From: Formicarius rufipectus | Taxonomy: Eukaryota > Chordata > Aves > Passeriformes > Formicariidae | Length of the DNA: 64,000 nt | Assembly: GCA_013399695.1 (NCBI GenBank) | Contig: VXAU01003998.1 | Span: 659,888 to 723,887 of the forward strand | Direction: 5' to 3' | Program-made: the position numbers and the translations under genes | Notes under the pieces: generated by a model | What the model saw: the letters and a program-made list of their open reading frames with translations, nothing else | The model's database searches: none | What the model was told of the DNA's origin: nothing | In this document: positions 13,001 through 26,030 of the stretch, in pieces | Layout of the letters: every line of letters starts with the position of its first letter | Position numbering within the stretch: the first letter of the stretch is position 1

Positions 13001-15883
13001 AGCAGGTAGGAACCTGATAACATCCTTCTCCATAAATACCATTTTTAAACACATGCATTTTAGGGTAAAAATCAAACCTTCTTACTTTTTCAGTATTGAA
13101 AACACCATAGACTCACAAACCTGAACAAGTTCAACTTTGTCACAGTGACTTAGTTCCACTGTGTATTGCAGTCATTCAAAGATTCTGTCTTACTATCACG
13201 AAGTTCAGCGCTGACATCGCAGCACCACAGGCATAAAAGCTGCCTTTGACATGCTCAGTAAGTACACACGCAGTTTTCAGTGCTGGAAGATGCTTTTCTG
13301 ATATGTTATACAACTTTTATTAAATAACTATCTTTTTCAGTCAAAAACAGACTTGCTCCCATGACGATTAATCCCTGATTGAGATGAAAAGTACAAGGTT
13401 TTTCTTACGAGGAAGGGATTTTTTTCTCAAGCAAAAAGTCACACAACTATGAAAAGTATTGCAATACTTACAAATTTTAGAATTAGTATCACAGGACAAC
13501 CCCAAACCAAAACGAGAATGCTTTTTCTCCAGAGGCTAGAAGTGAAGTTTTTTTACACTTTTTCATGTACTAATAACTTTTAACTCACTGAGTTTGTAAA
13601 AGTAGGTATATTTTGAGACAACCCACATCTCATTCTCCTTTATATGTAATATTTACCTCATGATCAAACAAAAACTGAATTGTTACTGATTTTGCAACAA
13701 ATAAAAAAGGATAAGTGCCATCACAATGAAGAGGACAGACAAATTTTGCACCGACTTCATTAGAGGAAAGAAAGAAAAGAGAATTCAAGTAACTGAACCA
13801 TATGAATGGATGCAGACTATATAAAGTAACATGAAAAAAACTGCTTGCTAGCCCTACAAATCAAACAGCTTGTATCACTAGCAAGATGATTGGAACACTA
13901 CTTCAATATTTGTAGAATGAATCATAAACCTAACCTGTCTTAAAAATGCTTCTATTTAAAACATGATGAAAAAAAGAAAGAGGCACAAGCACTTTTGTAT
14001 ATACAGTCAGAAATAGTGGCTTGAGTATTGTACTGTTAAGGGCTTTTCAGTTTACCTTTCCTAACAAATTTGAGCTATTTCAGTTTAAAAGTAAATCATT
14101 CCGGCATTTAAGAAAAACACTGATGATATCATTGATCTAAACAGATCCTGCTTGAATAAGTCATTAGAAAATCGTACAATCAAGTAGACACACTCATGGA
14201 AATCCATGAGGTATCTTTAAAGGCTATAACAGCTGACAGCTTCGAACTGAGAGTGACCAGTGATCAGCAAATTCATCTCAGAATGTTCTAAAAAGTCAAC
14301 CTTTTAAAAGCATACGTAAAAATTCATTTCAGGGATAAATTGTATCCTAGTTCTTTAGCTCAAAAAATTTGCAACATCACATTTCTGTTGTCCTTAAAAT
14401 AAAATTGACTAGCTTCCAGCATTGATAATTTCCCCTTTGAATTCAATGAGTGTAGCACGCAGCTTAGATAGGCAGATGATGTTCTTTACATATGCAAAGT
14501 TCTTAGTTTATTGTAACTTTCTTCTAGAATTTCTTTCCCCTACCCATTTTTTTCCAGAGATTTTTGCCTAGAAGGCAGAAAGCTCAAAAGGACATAAGGA
14601 GAAAGAAGGTTGTTCAAGCTCAATGCTTTGCTTTCATGCACTCTGGAGGAATCTGCCAGCAGCACACTTTTACTTCATCAATTCAGCAAGAAACAAGATT
14701 GCTCTTCAGTCGACATTCAGAAGCACCAGACTGACAATTAATACAGGCATGTGACACTGAACAAGTAGGAAGAAGGCAAAGGGAAAATTTTTTCTTAAAT
14801 CCATCCATAAACTAACTAGAATTTAACAAGTTCACTACAAGGCTTAATTGGAGGAGGATAATTAGAAAATATACCACAGCATATATGGAAATACACTACA
14901 TATACAGAATGCCACTTAAAAAAAACCTAAAAAATTAGAGCATGGAATGCAGGCTGGATACCACAAAGCTGTTTACTCTACATCTGTCATACCACACTTT
15001 AAAAAAAATTAAGGGCATTCTTTACTTAACATCCCAATGTATCAGTCATGGCAAACAAAACCACCTGTGTGGACAGAGTGCTGCACTAAAACCAAGAGAC
15101 CTGTTTCATGTCCAGCTCTGATTAGCATAGAATTCCTTTCTTCATCTACCTTGCCCTGACTATTAATGGAGATATTTATGTTGACCACTCTTTCAAAGCA
15201 CTTGAAAATCTACAGTTAAAGATCTTCTTAAAGAAGTGATTATAAATAACAGCAATCACGTATCCAACTTCAGTTTTCAACTCTTCACATGAAAGCAAGA
15301 ATCTTATAGCTCCTGGAATTAGTACACAAATTCAATTTCTCCACCAACATTAGCTTCCTCATACTTTCATCATTATTACAACAGCTGCACTAAACTAACA
15401 TACACTAAAAAACCTGACTACCACTGACTGACATTTGAAGATTTTCCAAGCTTCGAGCTACAAAAGCCCAGGATTTTTTTTGGTCACTGAAAATTTCCAT
15501 GTTAATAATTTCAATCTTGTTAAACAAAGATACTTTTGACCAGCTTCAAGCCTAGATGCTATTCTGAATCTGCAGCTTGAATTGTTGCAGTGGCTCCAGT
15601 CCAAAACAGGTTGTAGCACTTGGCAAATATATTTTGCTGTTACATTCCCCAACCCCTCTCTCCTTACAGGGGCTGGTCTACGAGGACACATTTTCATGAT
15701 CACCACTTATGTAATCGGTTTTTCTTCTTCTTTCCTCCATGCCTATATGTTACTTTCCTCTTTTCAACTACACACAATGCCCTTAATCACTCAGTATGTT
15801 TGATGTGCACATTTTTATTTCATCTTGTGCTACTAAAATTGAAAAAAAGGTGAGAGGATTTGTTATGAATTTAAGCTACTTAC

Positions 15884-15920
15884 CAACTACTGCCAGATTA
15901 TGCTCTGAGCCACATGCAAT
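15884..15920 (-). CDS. SERGEF: Internal 37-nt coding exon of SERGEF (RCC1-repeat protein)
   Basis: Seen: on the minus strand a pyrimidine-rich tract ending in tttctttttcag precedes 37 nt, which is followed by the consensus donor gtaagt. Read in phase 0 the exon encodes IACGSEHNLAVVG, the last codon being split after its first base. Known: the pattern C-G-x-x-H-(N/S)-x-A is the conserved strand of RCC1 blades, and CGSEHNLA followed by two hydrophobics and G matches, as I recall it, the C-terminal part of human SERGEF. SERGEF (DelGEF) is an RCC1-like protein reported to bind the exocyst subunit Sec5 and to modulate secretion. Inferred: this is a late SERGEF exon, with the 3' end of the gene to the left. 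No flanking SERGEF exon was found, so identity rests on 13 residues plus both splice sites. Another RCC1-family gene is the main alternative. Confidence 0.68.
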
Positions 15921-17929
15921 CTGAAAAAGAAATATGAATGACTAAATGAGAACCTGCTTATCAGTAGGAAAAACAGCCACAAATATGACAGGAAATTAAA
16001 AATTAACCTGAAACAAACAACAACAGTTTGTAGGATGCAAAATCAAGGTTGAAGAGTTCTCACTCATAGATGAAATTTCATTTGCAACCATACACAGGGG
16101 CTCAGTGGCAGGGGGGTATGTTTGTTTGTTTTATTTATAAAGAGGCATTTTCTTTTCCAAATGCAGCCACCGCTGACACTTCAATCCTCTGAAGTAAGAC
16201 TGGTCACAATTCTGCAAAAACATCACACTCTTGACAGCACCCACTCGATCCAACAAGAGGCATAGAGTAAGAGCAGATTAAGCTTCTGCAAGCTCAGAGC
16301 CAGAAAGATTCAGCTGGGAATCAAAAGGGCAATGAAGATCTCCAGTTCTCTTATCTACACTGTTTTTCCAGGCGATCCCTGTAGAACTGCCCGAAGTATA
16401 CAGGTTCAGTATGCCAACCCTGAAGTGATATGATCCCTATGGCCATTTGTCTAGAATAGAGAAAAACTGCCACAGAACTCAGTTCTTCTATTAGCTCATT
16501 AATGATGGAAATCAGCTCTGAATTCCTTTTCAAAGCAAATTCATAGTCACTGTGTTTTTCTTTCTTTGCAGCTGCTGTGATCATACCTGAAGTTTAAACT
16601 GCTTTAGGATATATCACGTAGTATCGCTCACTGAGGTTCTTCACAGATGATGGTAACACAAGAGCAGCCCACAGTCCTCCTGCAACGGCTTGCCTTTTCC
16701 ATTACATTCTTCTGCAATGTCACTGCTGGCATAATTGCCTTATGCAATACAGACATCACTTTACATAAGATTACTCTGCTGAGTGTCCTCAAGTTTTAAT
16801 TTAAATAAAAGCAACCCCCTCAAAATCCTGTCTCTGGTTCACTGTCTTGCACCTACTTGCCCATTACACCTACTACTGAGCTGGAAAAAAAACAATAAGC
16901 ACATTCTTCTGGAAATACATTTACAATGGTAAAATATAAAACAGGAGTATATGCTTAATTATATTAAAAAATAGAAGCCCACACTATCAAAATTATATGT
17001 GGTTTTGTGCATGCATAACTTTACAGTTTTTATGGCCAGAGAAACAGCTATAATCACCTCAATGTCTACAGAACATAAAACCATAGAAGTTAATAAAACA
17101 GATCTGTACTCAGCTTACTGCATTTGAGTATTTACTGCAGAAGAGGCACCCAATGACAGACACACTAAGTAGTCTGAGCACTAGTGATACAAACGAACAT
17201 CTCTATTGCTACTGCTCAGAAGGTACTATCATCACAACTGTGACATGGAAGCATTTGGGCAATACCATCCCCACACAACACAACAAGGAAGACAAAAGAG
17301 TCTTTTTAGGACAGGGGTGCTTACCCAAGACATTAAAGCATTTGGGAAAATGGCAAGAACAATTCCAGACACAGCACACTCTAGCACGGCCTCATCTTCA
17401 GAAAAATCAAGACAGAGCAACAGCAAAAACAATGCAGTGCAAGAGCACTAGGCAGGACTGCATCAAGTCTTTTATCTCACAATATTGAAGACGGGAAAAA
17501 CACTAAAGTCCCGACTGTTAAAATGCATAAATCATTACCATATCCCACATCACTATCCTCACCACAAGATAGAGCCCTACACAGGAGCTGGGCTGGTTCT
17601 TAATGCCTATTCACTGGCTAATGCTCCCCACCTGTGCTTCTCAGGCTTAAAAGCTGATGCCATGGAAACAAGATCCACACATGGAAACACATGTAAAGGC
17701 TTTCCAGCAAAAAAGCAAATTCTCATCTTCACCAAGTACTGAAAATTGCATGTACTGAAGCTGATGCTAATAAAATAAATAAATTTTATCTGAGGTGTGA
17801 ATAATCCTATCTTAGCTTATTTCCAAGGGAAATAGCCTACACAGGCACAGATTCAAAAGCATCAGCACAAAAGAACTGCTTGGGCTGGTGGCTAATGCTG
17901 CCAGGACCTGCTCCAGAGATATTACAGAA

Positions 17930-17976
17930 GAAAAACAAAACAAAACCAAAAAAAAACCACAACAAAAAGCCCCACT
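17930..17976. repeat. A-rich low-complexity tract
   Basis: Composed almost only of A with interspersed C (aaaacaaaacaaaacc and similar). Confidence 0.85.
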
Positions 17977-20676
17977 CAAACAAAGTGTTACTTAGCTTGT
18001 AAAATATGTTCCCCGACAAAGTGTTTTCTTCCTGCATCTAACAGCAGCAGGTACAGAGCCTGCAAACCAGATAAAAGAAAGCTGGTGGATCTCAAATAAC
18101 TTTGCACTCTATTCATGCAGCAGTTGCTCTCCTCAAATTCAGAGCCAGCCACTAGCCAGCTATCAGGTTGTAAGGGAGTCAATCAATCCAGTTCATGACT
18201 TGTTGTATTACACAGACTGGGCAGTGCTGAGGAGCTGCCCCCATGGCAGCCACTCATGGCCCACACACTGTGCAGACACACTTGCTACAGCTCCGGGGCT
18301 CTTGCAAAGCACCAGTGACTAGTGGTACCTCACCCCTTTTGGGTGGGTAAAAGCCACCTCAGTGGAAGTGCCAGCTTTGCTAACCATGACTGAAGTCAAA
18401 CAAAATCTCAAGCTGTTGAAGACAGTGCCCTGGATTCACCTTCGACAGCCCATGCACCAGCACCTCTATGCTCCAGAGAAGCTGCTATATTGAGAGCACC
18501 TGGTTCACCAAACCTCTGCACCTCTGCCACCACAGACTGACTTCAGAGGAACACCCAGATGAAAAAAACACCGTTAGGGGACTCTAAAATTAGCTTTCTA
18601 GAAGACTTTATTCACCATCCATGCTCCTTCTTACAGGTACACCACCCACCCACAGGATTCCTGCCTGCCAGCGCACCTACACCTGGAGCTCAGGAAGGAC
18701 CACACCTCAGAGGCTAAGCAAGGCTGCCACTGAGCTTGAGAATGGGACACCCCTTTTTCACCATGATTCCCCACAACAGGCAATAATCAGTTAAGAATGA
18801 TTGATTTGCTGATACAAATACAGACCAGGCAGGGAACAGCACTGCTGAACAGATGTTTTATGCCTACATTAGATGTAATAAGCTCTGCAGTCAGTGCAGG
18901 TCACTGGGAGAAGCCTGATATTTACTGCAGCAACCATAATTTTCTGGCTACTTCTCTTCTGTCCCCACCTCCAATGTGCTGCAGACAAATTAAATTCCAA
19001 CAGATATCTGCATGCTTCCAGTGGATAAGTACGTTCAGGGATACTATAAACACACAATAATGCTTTCTAATTGGGTAATAATTTTACATCATGTTTTAAC
19101 TGGAAAAAAAAAATCAGTAATGTTAAAGACAAATTAGAGAGACTGCTATTGAGTGAAACATTCTGTGAGCTTAAGAAACATGACCCCCTACAGAGAAAAA
19201 ATTCATACTAAAGTTCTCAGTTTGGAGGGAAATCTCAGAAGAGTTGTGAAGGATACTGTGAGCTCTATATAAACAATCACAAGGCATTTGACAAATGTCT
19301 ATAAGGCTGGTGAAGAATGCTTAGGGACCATTTTACTCAGAAGTTATTTACCTTATTATCTGTGCTCTTTCAACCACACATAAATTGTTTGTTTCTTCCC
19401 TTAAATCGTGTGCTTGAAAGCTGTTTTCTACCTAGCAATGGTTGTAGTTCAGATCCATCCATCCACCCAGATTTAACACGTGGTGTAAGCAGCCAAGGGA
19501 CCAGCATTTTATTAATCAGAAATAGTATGATAAATAGCATAATCACAGGCACAAGTTCCATGGAAGGTGAGGAAAAACCTTAGCACAGCAACCACGAACT
19601 CTGGGCAAAACACCAACATCCTTCTGCAGCCTGCCTTTATGTTTATGGCCCAGTCCTAACAAAAATTAATTGGCTGAATGTAAAATCAGTGGGTCATTCA
19701 AAACAGAGAAAATATTTCACTTAAGATTAAAATATTTTTCTATCAAAAACATTAGATGGAATAAAAAAATAATAACATTGCATGTATTTTATATAAATGT
19801 TCACATATGTGTATGTTTATGTACATAAAAGAATATACATGTGTGTATACTAGGAAGAGAGGGTTATTTACTAAAGAATATGTTTAACAGGGAATAAAGT
19901 TCAGAGGAGAGGTAAAGGTAAATACAGAACATCTCCCTCTGCTGCCTGGGATAGAGATCTTTCTGAAGAACAGCTATCCTTCCTTTTGCTCCCCGACAAG
20001 GTAAGACAGTATTGTTCTCACCTTTGGAGACAGCAAGCAAACATACACGATAAAACTCATATGGATATTTAGGCAGACAGCCTCCTACTGATTTCAAAAG
20101 GTAAGTAAGAGACAAAAATACGTTTTGTCAATCATCCCCTAAGGGACTTTGGAGCACTATAGCAAAAAAAGTCTGACAAAATGTATACAAATCCAAGTTT
20201 CAAGCTCGTAACCTTGACCACAAAGCTATCCCTTCTTTCCTTTCTGTACTCGCAGGGCTCTGAGGATCTGTTGTGCAACCCACCACGAAAAGGAGCCAGA
20301 ACTGCAGGCAAAGTCAGCCCCACACTGAGGCACAAGGGAAGGGACAGTATGGGGAGGGGGATGCAAGGGAGAGGCACAGGGAGCTGGACTCAGCAGGGAC
20401 TGAAGAATGAAAAATCCCAAGCATCCAAACATCAGGGTACTTAGCAAGATCAACAAAAGGACCTTAATGCCCTTTATTTTTGTTTCACCACCCTGAGAGT
20501 GCATGTTAATTCACTTCTATGCAATTATTTCTCAAAACATGAAAGGCACATCTTACAGATGACAGCATGACCTACAAAAAAGACTTTTAAGGATTGAGGC
20601 AGGATGTTTGAGTTGCATCCAGATTCTAGTCACTACTATTTCTAACTTTCTTACTGCACCAAAGTATAGCTCTTTT

Positions 20677-20699
20677 GGGGGGGGAGAGGGGGCAGGGGG
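20677..20699 (+). other. G-rich run, possible G-quadruplex
   Basis: G tracts of 8, 5 and 5. A four-tract structure needs the first run split in two, so this is a weaker candidate than 7010-7030. Confidence 0.5.
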
Positions 20700-21843
20700 C
20701 AAAGCAAAGAAACCTTTAGAAGACTGAGAACTTAAGTACTTTAACCATGGTATCTCATATCTTTTGACAAATTTCACTGCAAGGCAATTGCCAGGGCCAG
20801 AAGATGGCAAATTTTATCCATTCTGAGATCAGAGTCCTAATGGAAGGAAACGAGGTGACCCAGAGACTGCAGATCAAAACTTACGTAAGACAGGGGAATC
20901 TTCTCTCCCAGAGCTGTTCTTCCATGCCCTTGATTAATGTATCATAACAACAATTTGTACTGTTTGACACACTCAGTCTGACTACATTTGTATGCAGAAT
21001 TCTATTGATGTGAAAAAATAAAGTAAAAGGAATCTAATGAGCAAAGCTGTCCTGCTTCCAATGATCCTTTACTAGGAACTCTGTGTTCCTCTTCTGCATC
21101 ATTTGACTTCTGATTGATAAGAAAGCAGCTTGCTAACCTAGTCATATTCCTTGGCGAGCACAGGACTAAGTTCAATTTAATGCAAAACATGTCCCAGCCG
21201 TTTGGCTGTAGCAGGTGAAAAGCAAGAGGCCCAGTGTCCTTACAGTTCACAAGACATTTTCCATTTTCTATCAATCTAATAACCTAATCTTTCACTTAAG
21301 GTGGATTTCTTTGACATTGCATGATCGGCTTTTTAGTTTGTATGTAATTTTCCTTTCCACTACAACAAGAAAATTCACAGCACAATTTAAACTCAAGCCG
21401 GTGAACTAAGGTTTGGAAGAAAACAGTCCTTCTCAGGATACACCTGACCAAAAGCTAATGTGCCATGTAAGTGTACCTTAGCAAGCATGGAAGAGGAGAA
21501 GAAGCATTAAGACATTGCCGGAATGCAGTAAGCTTTCAAAGAAAGATTTTATAGCTCTCTATAGCTTTTAGAGTTATGATCTATGCCCTGCTTGCCTGAA
21601 ACTAATTCCAAGCCTGCGTCACTTGCAGCACAAGACACAAAACGCTTTTTCCCCATACAGCATTTCCCTTGTTTCTCCACCCACCATTTCACAGCCCCAT
21701 CTCCCATGACTCAATTTCCTGCCCTGCCAATTGTCTTACAGTCACCAAGAAGCCAGGTGGCCAACCCTAAGAGCTTGCCTTTACATTCTCCATGCCGTAA
21801 GTGACATACATCTATATAAGTCTCTACACACATTCCCTCTCTA

Positions 21844-21851
21844 TGACGTCA
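21844..21851. promoter_or_regulatory. Palindromic CRE (TGACGTCA)
   Basis: A full CRE consensus in an otherwise CpG-poor stretch. One such 8-mer per 64 kb is expected by chance without CpG depletion, so it is only a candidate. Confidence 0.2.
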
Positions 21852-22014
21852 ACCACACATGAGAAAATGCCCTGCTATCCACTGACTCACTGAGCACCAC
21901 ACTTCAGGAACAGCTTCTTGTAGCTAACAGGGTGCAGTTGCACTTCTGTGAGTCAGCTGGCGCAGTTTGGGTCTCAAGTGCTTGGAAAGATGGAAACACT
22001 TATAAGTGCAAAGA

Positions 22015-22145
22015 GAAAAAAAATCATCAAATCCCCCACAAAAAAAAAAACCAACAAAGACACCAAAAAACCAAACCATCACCCAACAGCCAATAAAAAA
22101 TGCCCCTCACAAACAAGCAAAAAAAAAACCCCAACCAAAACCACA
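22015..22145. repeat. A/C-rich low-complexity tract
   Basis: About 130 bp of A runs separated by C-containing triplets. The Lys/Thr/Pro-rich plus-strand frame here (21948-22154) is a product of this composition, not a gene. Confidence 0.9.
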
Positions 22146-25100
22146 TGCCAATAACCAATGAATCCTCTAGTGTCAGGTAGGAAACACCTCAAGCTCAAAA
22201 GAGATCAGGCACAAAATAAAAGGAGGAAAGGAAAGCTAGTTGTTAAAGCAGTCAGCATTTTCATGGAAGGTTTACATCACAGCAAACCACATGCACCCAT
22301 GAAGTCTCCTTGAAGGCAAGTGCAGTGACATTGAAAGACTGGTCACACTGTGGTCACATTATAAAAATTAAGTATGTACTGTTTGCCTCAAATCGAGGCG
22401 GGATGGCTTGAAATGTCCAAGATGCCAACACAAAATAAGATCCGTGTCCACCAACACAAAAAACTCTCATCTTTAGAGGACTCCAGACAATACAAGAGTT
22501 GCTAAGACCTCAGTAAGAACACTCAGTGGTATTAAGTTTTAGTAAAATGACATGAACATAGCCAAGATAAGTGTGATAAAAATCTTTACAAGTCAGCAAG
22601 GTCAGCTGGCTCTTCTCCACTGACGGATGATTTTCCAATTAGTTCTTGTATCCTTCTTCAGGCAGTTGTCTTACTTCCTTGGGGTTAAGAAAGTATTAGC
22701 ATTTTTCATTCAAGAAACTCAAGCTCTGCCACTTTTATATATCACTCTCAGCCTCACTAGTCTGTCAAAATTTTCCATTTTTGTAATCAAAACCTCAGCC
22801 TTGTCTATCTTTTCATCATTTTGAAAATGAACCAAATCATGGTCATTGAATTTCAGTTTCTTTCCTCTAACAAGATCTCCATTCAGTCTTCATTATGTTG
22901 TGAAAATTAAGACTAAAGTATCCCTTCTGATTGATAAGGAAATCATTCATCACAGCAGCCCTGACTGCTAATGTGCACATACTCCCAAACCGATGACTGT
23001 GCAGCACAAATCCCACAAGGCCAAAATCCTCACTAACATTACAGACATCCGTATCCACATCCAAATATGAACAAGACAAATGTGGTCTTCAGCAGATGCA
23101 CAGCCTTACCCCAGGGAACTTCTTCACTATTTTTCTCAAAATTACTTTGATTTAGACTGTTGCATGCACAATTCCCAGCTTCTTACAGTCTCAGTACCTC
23201 TCTCTCTCCTAAGTTGAATGAGAGTCACTAAGATGAATACGTTTCAATCTACTTAGGATTGCTTTGGGGACTACAACTAATTTGCTCTTTATTTGAGGCC
23301 ACAAACACCATTTTGAAAGAAGAAAAGAAACAAACAAAACCCATAAAAGAACAAAGTTTCAAAATCTCTTTATATGCTGATCTGACTGTACCATAAACAC
23401 ACACATCCTTATGATCAGACTGTTCTCATGTTTTTAGGTCAAGATTTGTAGCTTAGAGCATGCAAAAAGGCCCACTTGGTATCCTGTCTTTTCTTTCTAA
23501 GTTATTATACATGCAAACAGCAGAAAGACAGAAGTTCACCACAGCATACAAATGTCATCATTACCTATCCCAGTGTGCTAATTTCTATTACTCTGAACTT
23601 GATGAAACAATTCTGTTAAACAATGATTGCAGACAAATATTTTGTCTGAGTACATATCATTATCCATCATTTTAGAGGTTCTCCCCAGGAACCCAGCTCT
23701 CCCCTAACCTTGCTGTTACTGCAGGCGATGTCGCTACAGCTCTCCTCCACAACAAACATACTGCAGTGAACTCTGGATACACAGCCTGCAAGATTACACA
23801 ATAGCACAAAGCCTTGCTTTTTCTTTAGAACTCAAAACAAAACCAGTACTTCTTATGAAGTTCATACCCTCAAACAACAGTGTCGGGGTATTCTAACTGG
23901 ATGTTGTGAAGAGGCAGACAGCGTCCCTGCAAGACCCTCTTGGAGCAGGTAAGTGCTGACAGCGTGGCCATAGCTGGGGCCCTCCTGCCTCAACACAGCA
24001 GCCACCACTGCATTGGGTCTGTCCGGCCATGCTGCCCACAGGGAACTGACCCCACGGATGGCAGGTCTGACTTTGCTGACCTCCATAACCCTTTTTTTCC
24101 AAGACTGTGGTGGGTTTTTTTTAACCTCCTTATGGTATTTTCTTCTTCTACATGCTTCTCACCCACGCTATCCTTCATTTAAAATTGCATCCAAAACACC
24201 TAACTGTAGTATCAGAAGAATGCCACCAATGATGTCATTATGCAATACTTCTCTAATTTTACAGTGCAGAGGTTTTCTTGCTTCTTCCAGCAATAAATCC
24301 AGATTTATGATAGAATTTTAAACATCTCAGTTCTTTAACTGCCAACACTGGGATGTGGGAAGACTAATTTTCAGAGAAATTACTAAATGTTCATGGAAGC
24401 TCTCATGTACAATTGGATTGAGCATTCATTTCTCTGCTAGTCCTGCTGATCTTAGTGCAAACTGCTGCTTTCATAAACTGGCAGTACACAGAGTGTCACT
24501 GAGGAAAATAAAAACACTTCCAAAATATTTTATGTTATTTGAAAGAAATAAGTAGGTTATTCAAAGTACAGAACCACTACTGTGTAATATCATTAGAAGT
24601 GTCCCTCATTGGACCCAATGCCTTTGGAAAATATTATTTGAGATAACTATCAGCAAGAATGCAACTCTTTGCCTGACTTCCAGCACAACACTCACTGATC
24701 TCTCCCTCCCCCACATATGTGCATGTAAAAATAAAAATGTTATCAACTTAAACTCATAGTCAAAAAAATCCACTAGCACATTAACAACTTCTCCTAAAAT
24801 ATGACAAAATAAACAACAGAGGAAAACAAAAGCATTTTTCATACACCAACTACCTCAACTCGAGGCCAGAATTTTCTTGGTTCATTTACTTTCCAGAAGA
24901 GCTGCAGGCATGCAGCTTCCATACTCTTGTACAAAAACATCAAGCCATGAATTTTGCTGACTGCCTGCTCCTTTACCTCTCAAAATAAATGGTGCTTATG
25001 CCTTTAGGGTATCACGTAACTCTGCTCTTCTGTGTTGGATTCTGTTTCTGTAGCACTAACAGCACAGCTCCCTGCAGCAAGCTTGCTAGAACTGAATAAA

Positions 25101-25586
25101 ATGTAAACTTGCAAAGAGTCCAATGCAAAATGAATAGAAAAGCTCTTCTGAATAAAGAGGGATACTATTTGAAAGGACTCCAAAAGAGGTCGAGGTAGAC
25201 ACAAATGAAGAATTAGGAGAAAAAAACCCAAACATGTCTGAAGTGACTCTACACAGCTGATAAAAAGGTATTTTTATTAAACCGCTGAATTACAGAATCA
25301 TAGAATCATTTAGATTGGAAAAGATGCTTGAGAACACTGAGTACAACCATTAATCCAGCACTGCCAAATCCACCACTAAAACATGTCTCTAAGTGCCACA
25401 TCTACATGGCTTTTAAATACATCCAAGAACGGCTACTCAACCACTTCCTGGCCAGCCTGTTCCAATGCTTGACAACCTCTCTGGCAAAGAACATCTTCCT
25501 AAGATCCAATCTAAACCTGTCCTGGTGCAACTCGAGGCCATTTCTTCTCATCCTTTCACTGGCAACATCATAGAGGAGACCAACCT

Positions 25587-25592
25587 CACTAC
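25587..25592. repeat. Left target-site duplication (cactac) of the solo LTR
   Basis: Six bases identical to 26031-26036 on the other side of the LTR. Removing the LTR and one copy restores continuous CR1 3' region. Confidence 0.88.
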
Positions 25593-26030
25593 TGCTGCTC
25601 CGACGTCAGGTCAATAAGGGAGCTGACACGCTTCTGAGGGGTGAGGCAGAAATGGCCATTTATTAAAATGGCTTCCACCTTTTATAGGGTCCAGCTAGAA
25701 CTTTCCAGAAGAGGGTGGAGTTAGGGCAGAGCATGGGAGGAGCATACAAAACAAGGGGTTGGAATAACCATATAGGGAATATACTGGAATGCAGTAAAAA
25801 ACAACCAAGCACAGGGGAGGATTCGAGGCCATGAGGGAAGAAGGAATTTTCCAGCAACTACAGTAGAACATTATTATACATTAACTGCAAAACCCTTAAC
25901 AAAACCCAAAACACAAAGTCCATTATAGTGAAAAACAGTCCAATCCTCTTCACACACTTGTCGCTCCATCGATGAAGGTCCATTGTCAGATGTTGTGTCT
26001 CTCCAATCTTGGTAGCTCCTTCCTACTACA
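25593..26030 (-). mobile_element. Solo LTR of an avian endogenous retrovirus, inserted in the CR1
   Basis: This 438-bp insertion interrupts otherwise contiguous CR1 sequence. On the minus strand it begins TGTAGTAGGAAGG and ends in GCAGCA, the TG...CA ends of an LTR, and it is flanked by a perfect 6-bp duplication, cactac. A TATAAAA box (25680-25686) and an AATAAA signal (25659-25664) lie near its 3' end on the same strand. There is no internal region, primer-binding site or second LTR, so it is a solo LTR left by recombination between the two LTRs of a provirus. The 6-bp duplication fits class II (ERVK/alpha-beta-like) elements; the exact family cannot be named without a repeat library. Perfect duplication and intact ends suggest it is younger than the CR1. 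Confidence 0.9.
25659..25686 (-). promoter_or_regulatory. TATA box and polyadenylation signal of the solo LTR
   Basis: Minus strand: TATAAAA at 25686-25680, then AATAAA at 25664-25659, only about 15 nt apart. A start site 25-30 nt beyond the TATA box would lie at or past the AATAAA, so the polyadenylation hexamer would sit in U3 upstream of a very short R. Alpharetroviruses have this layout. Activity is not shown. Confidence 0.65.

Larger units (their letters stand above)
1..15883 (-). other. SERGEF: Probable SERGEF intron, downstream of the 37-nt exon (continues past left edge)
   Basis: Minus-strand DNA downstream of the exon at 15884-15920, beginning with its consensus donor. I looked for the expected next exon, which should encode the following propeller blade with a WGWNEHG-like motif, and did not find it, so this intron probably runs off the left edge. 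I recognise no transposon here. It holds a CAAA microsatellite (5507-5527), a G-quadruplex motif (7010-7030), a 17-bp inverted repeat (5104-5120) and two weak exon candidates (7962-8175 and 8419-8489). The remaining open frames are short, begin at arbitrary ATGs and match nothing I know. Intron status depends on the SERGEF call. Confidence 0.55.
15921..25290 (-). other. SERGEF: Probable SERGEF intron, upstream of the exon: first block
   Basis: No supported exon or transposon body was found between the 37-nt exon and the large CR1. The branch-site and pyrimidine region of the exon lies at about 15921-15950. The block contains A-rich tracts (17930-17976 and 22015-22145), a G-rich run (20677-20699), a full CRE palindrome TGACGTCA at 21844-21851 and a moderately GC-rich stretch at 18181-18780 that I could not classify. 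Several open frames of 60-110 codons occur on both strands (for example minus 16351-16584), but none shows a family motif. Confidence 0.5.

Noticed and set aside
16351..16584. Minus-strand 77-codon frame close to the SERGEF exon
   Set aside because: Upstream of the SERGEF exon in the transcript, but it lacks any RCC1 motif and clear splice sites, and ends in a stop.
20050..20101. Plus-strand donor caaaag/gtaagtaag
   Set aside because: All three frames upstream contain stops before any acceptable acceptor, and there is no supporting CpG or coding context.
21948..22154. Lys/Thr/Pro-rich frame
   Set aside because: Translation of an A/C-rich low-complexity tract.
23900..23948. Plus-strand donor ggagcag/gtaagtg with a possible short exon
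   Set aside because: The donor is good, but the only nearby acceptor has no pyrimidine tract, and the peptide matches nothing.
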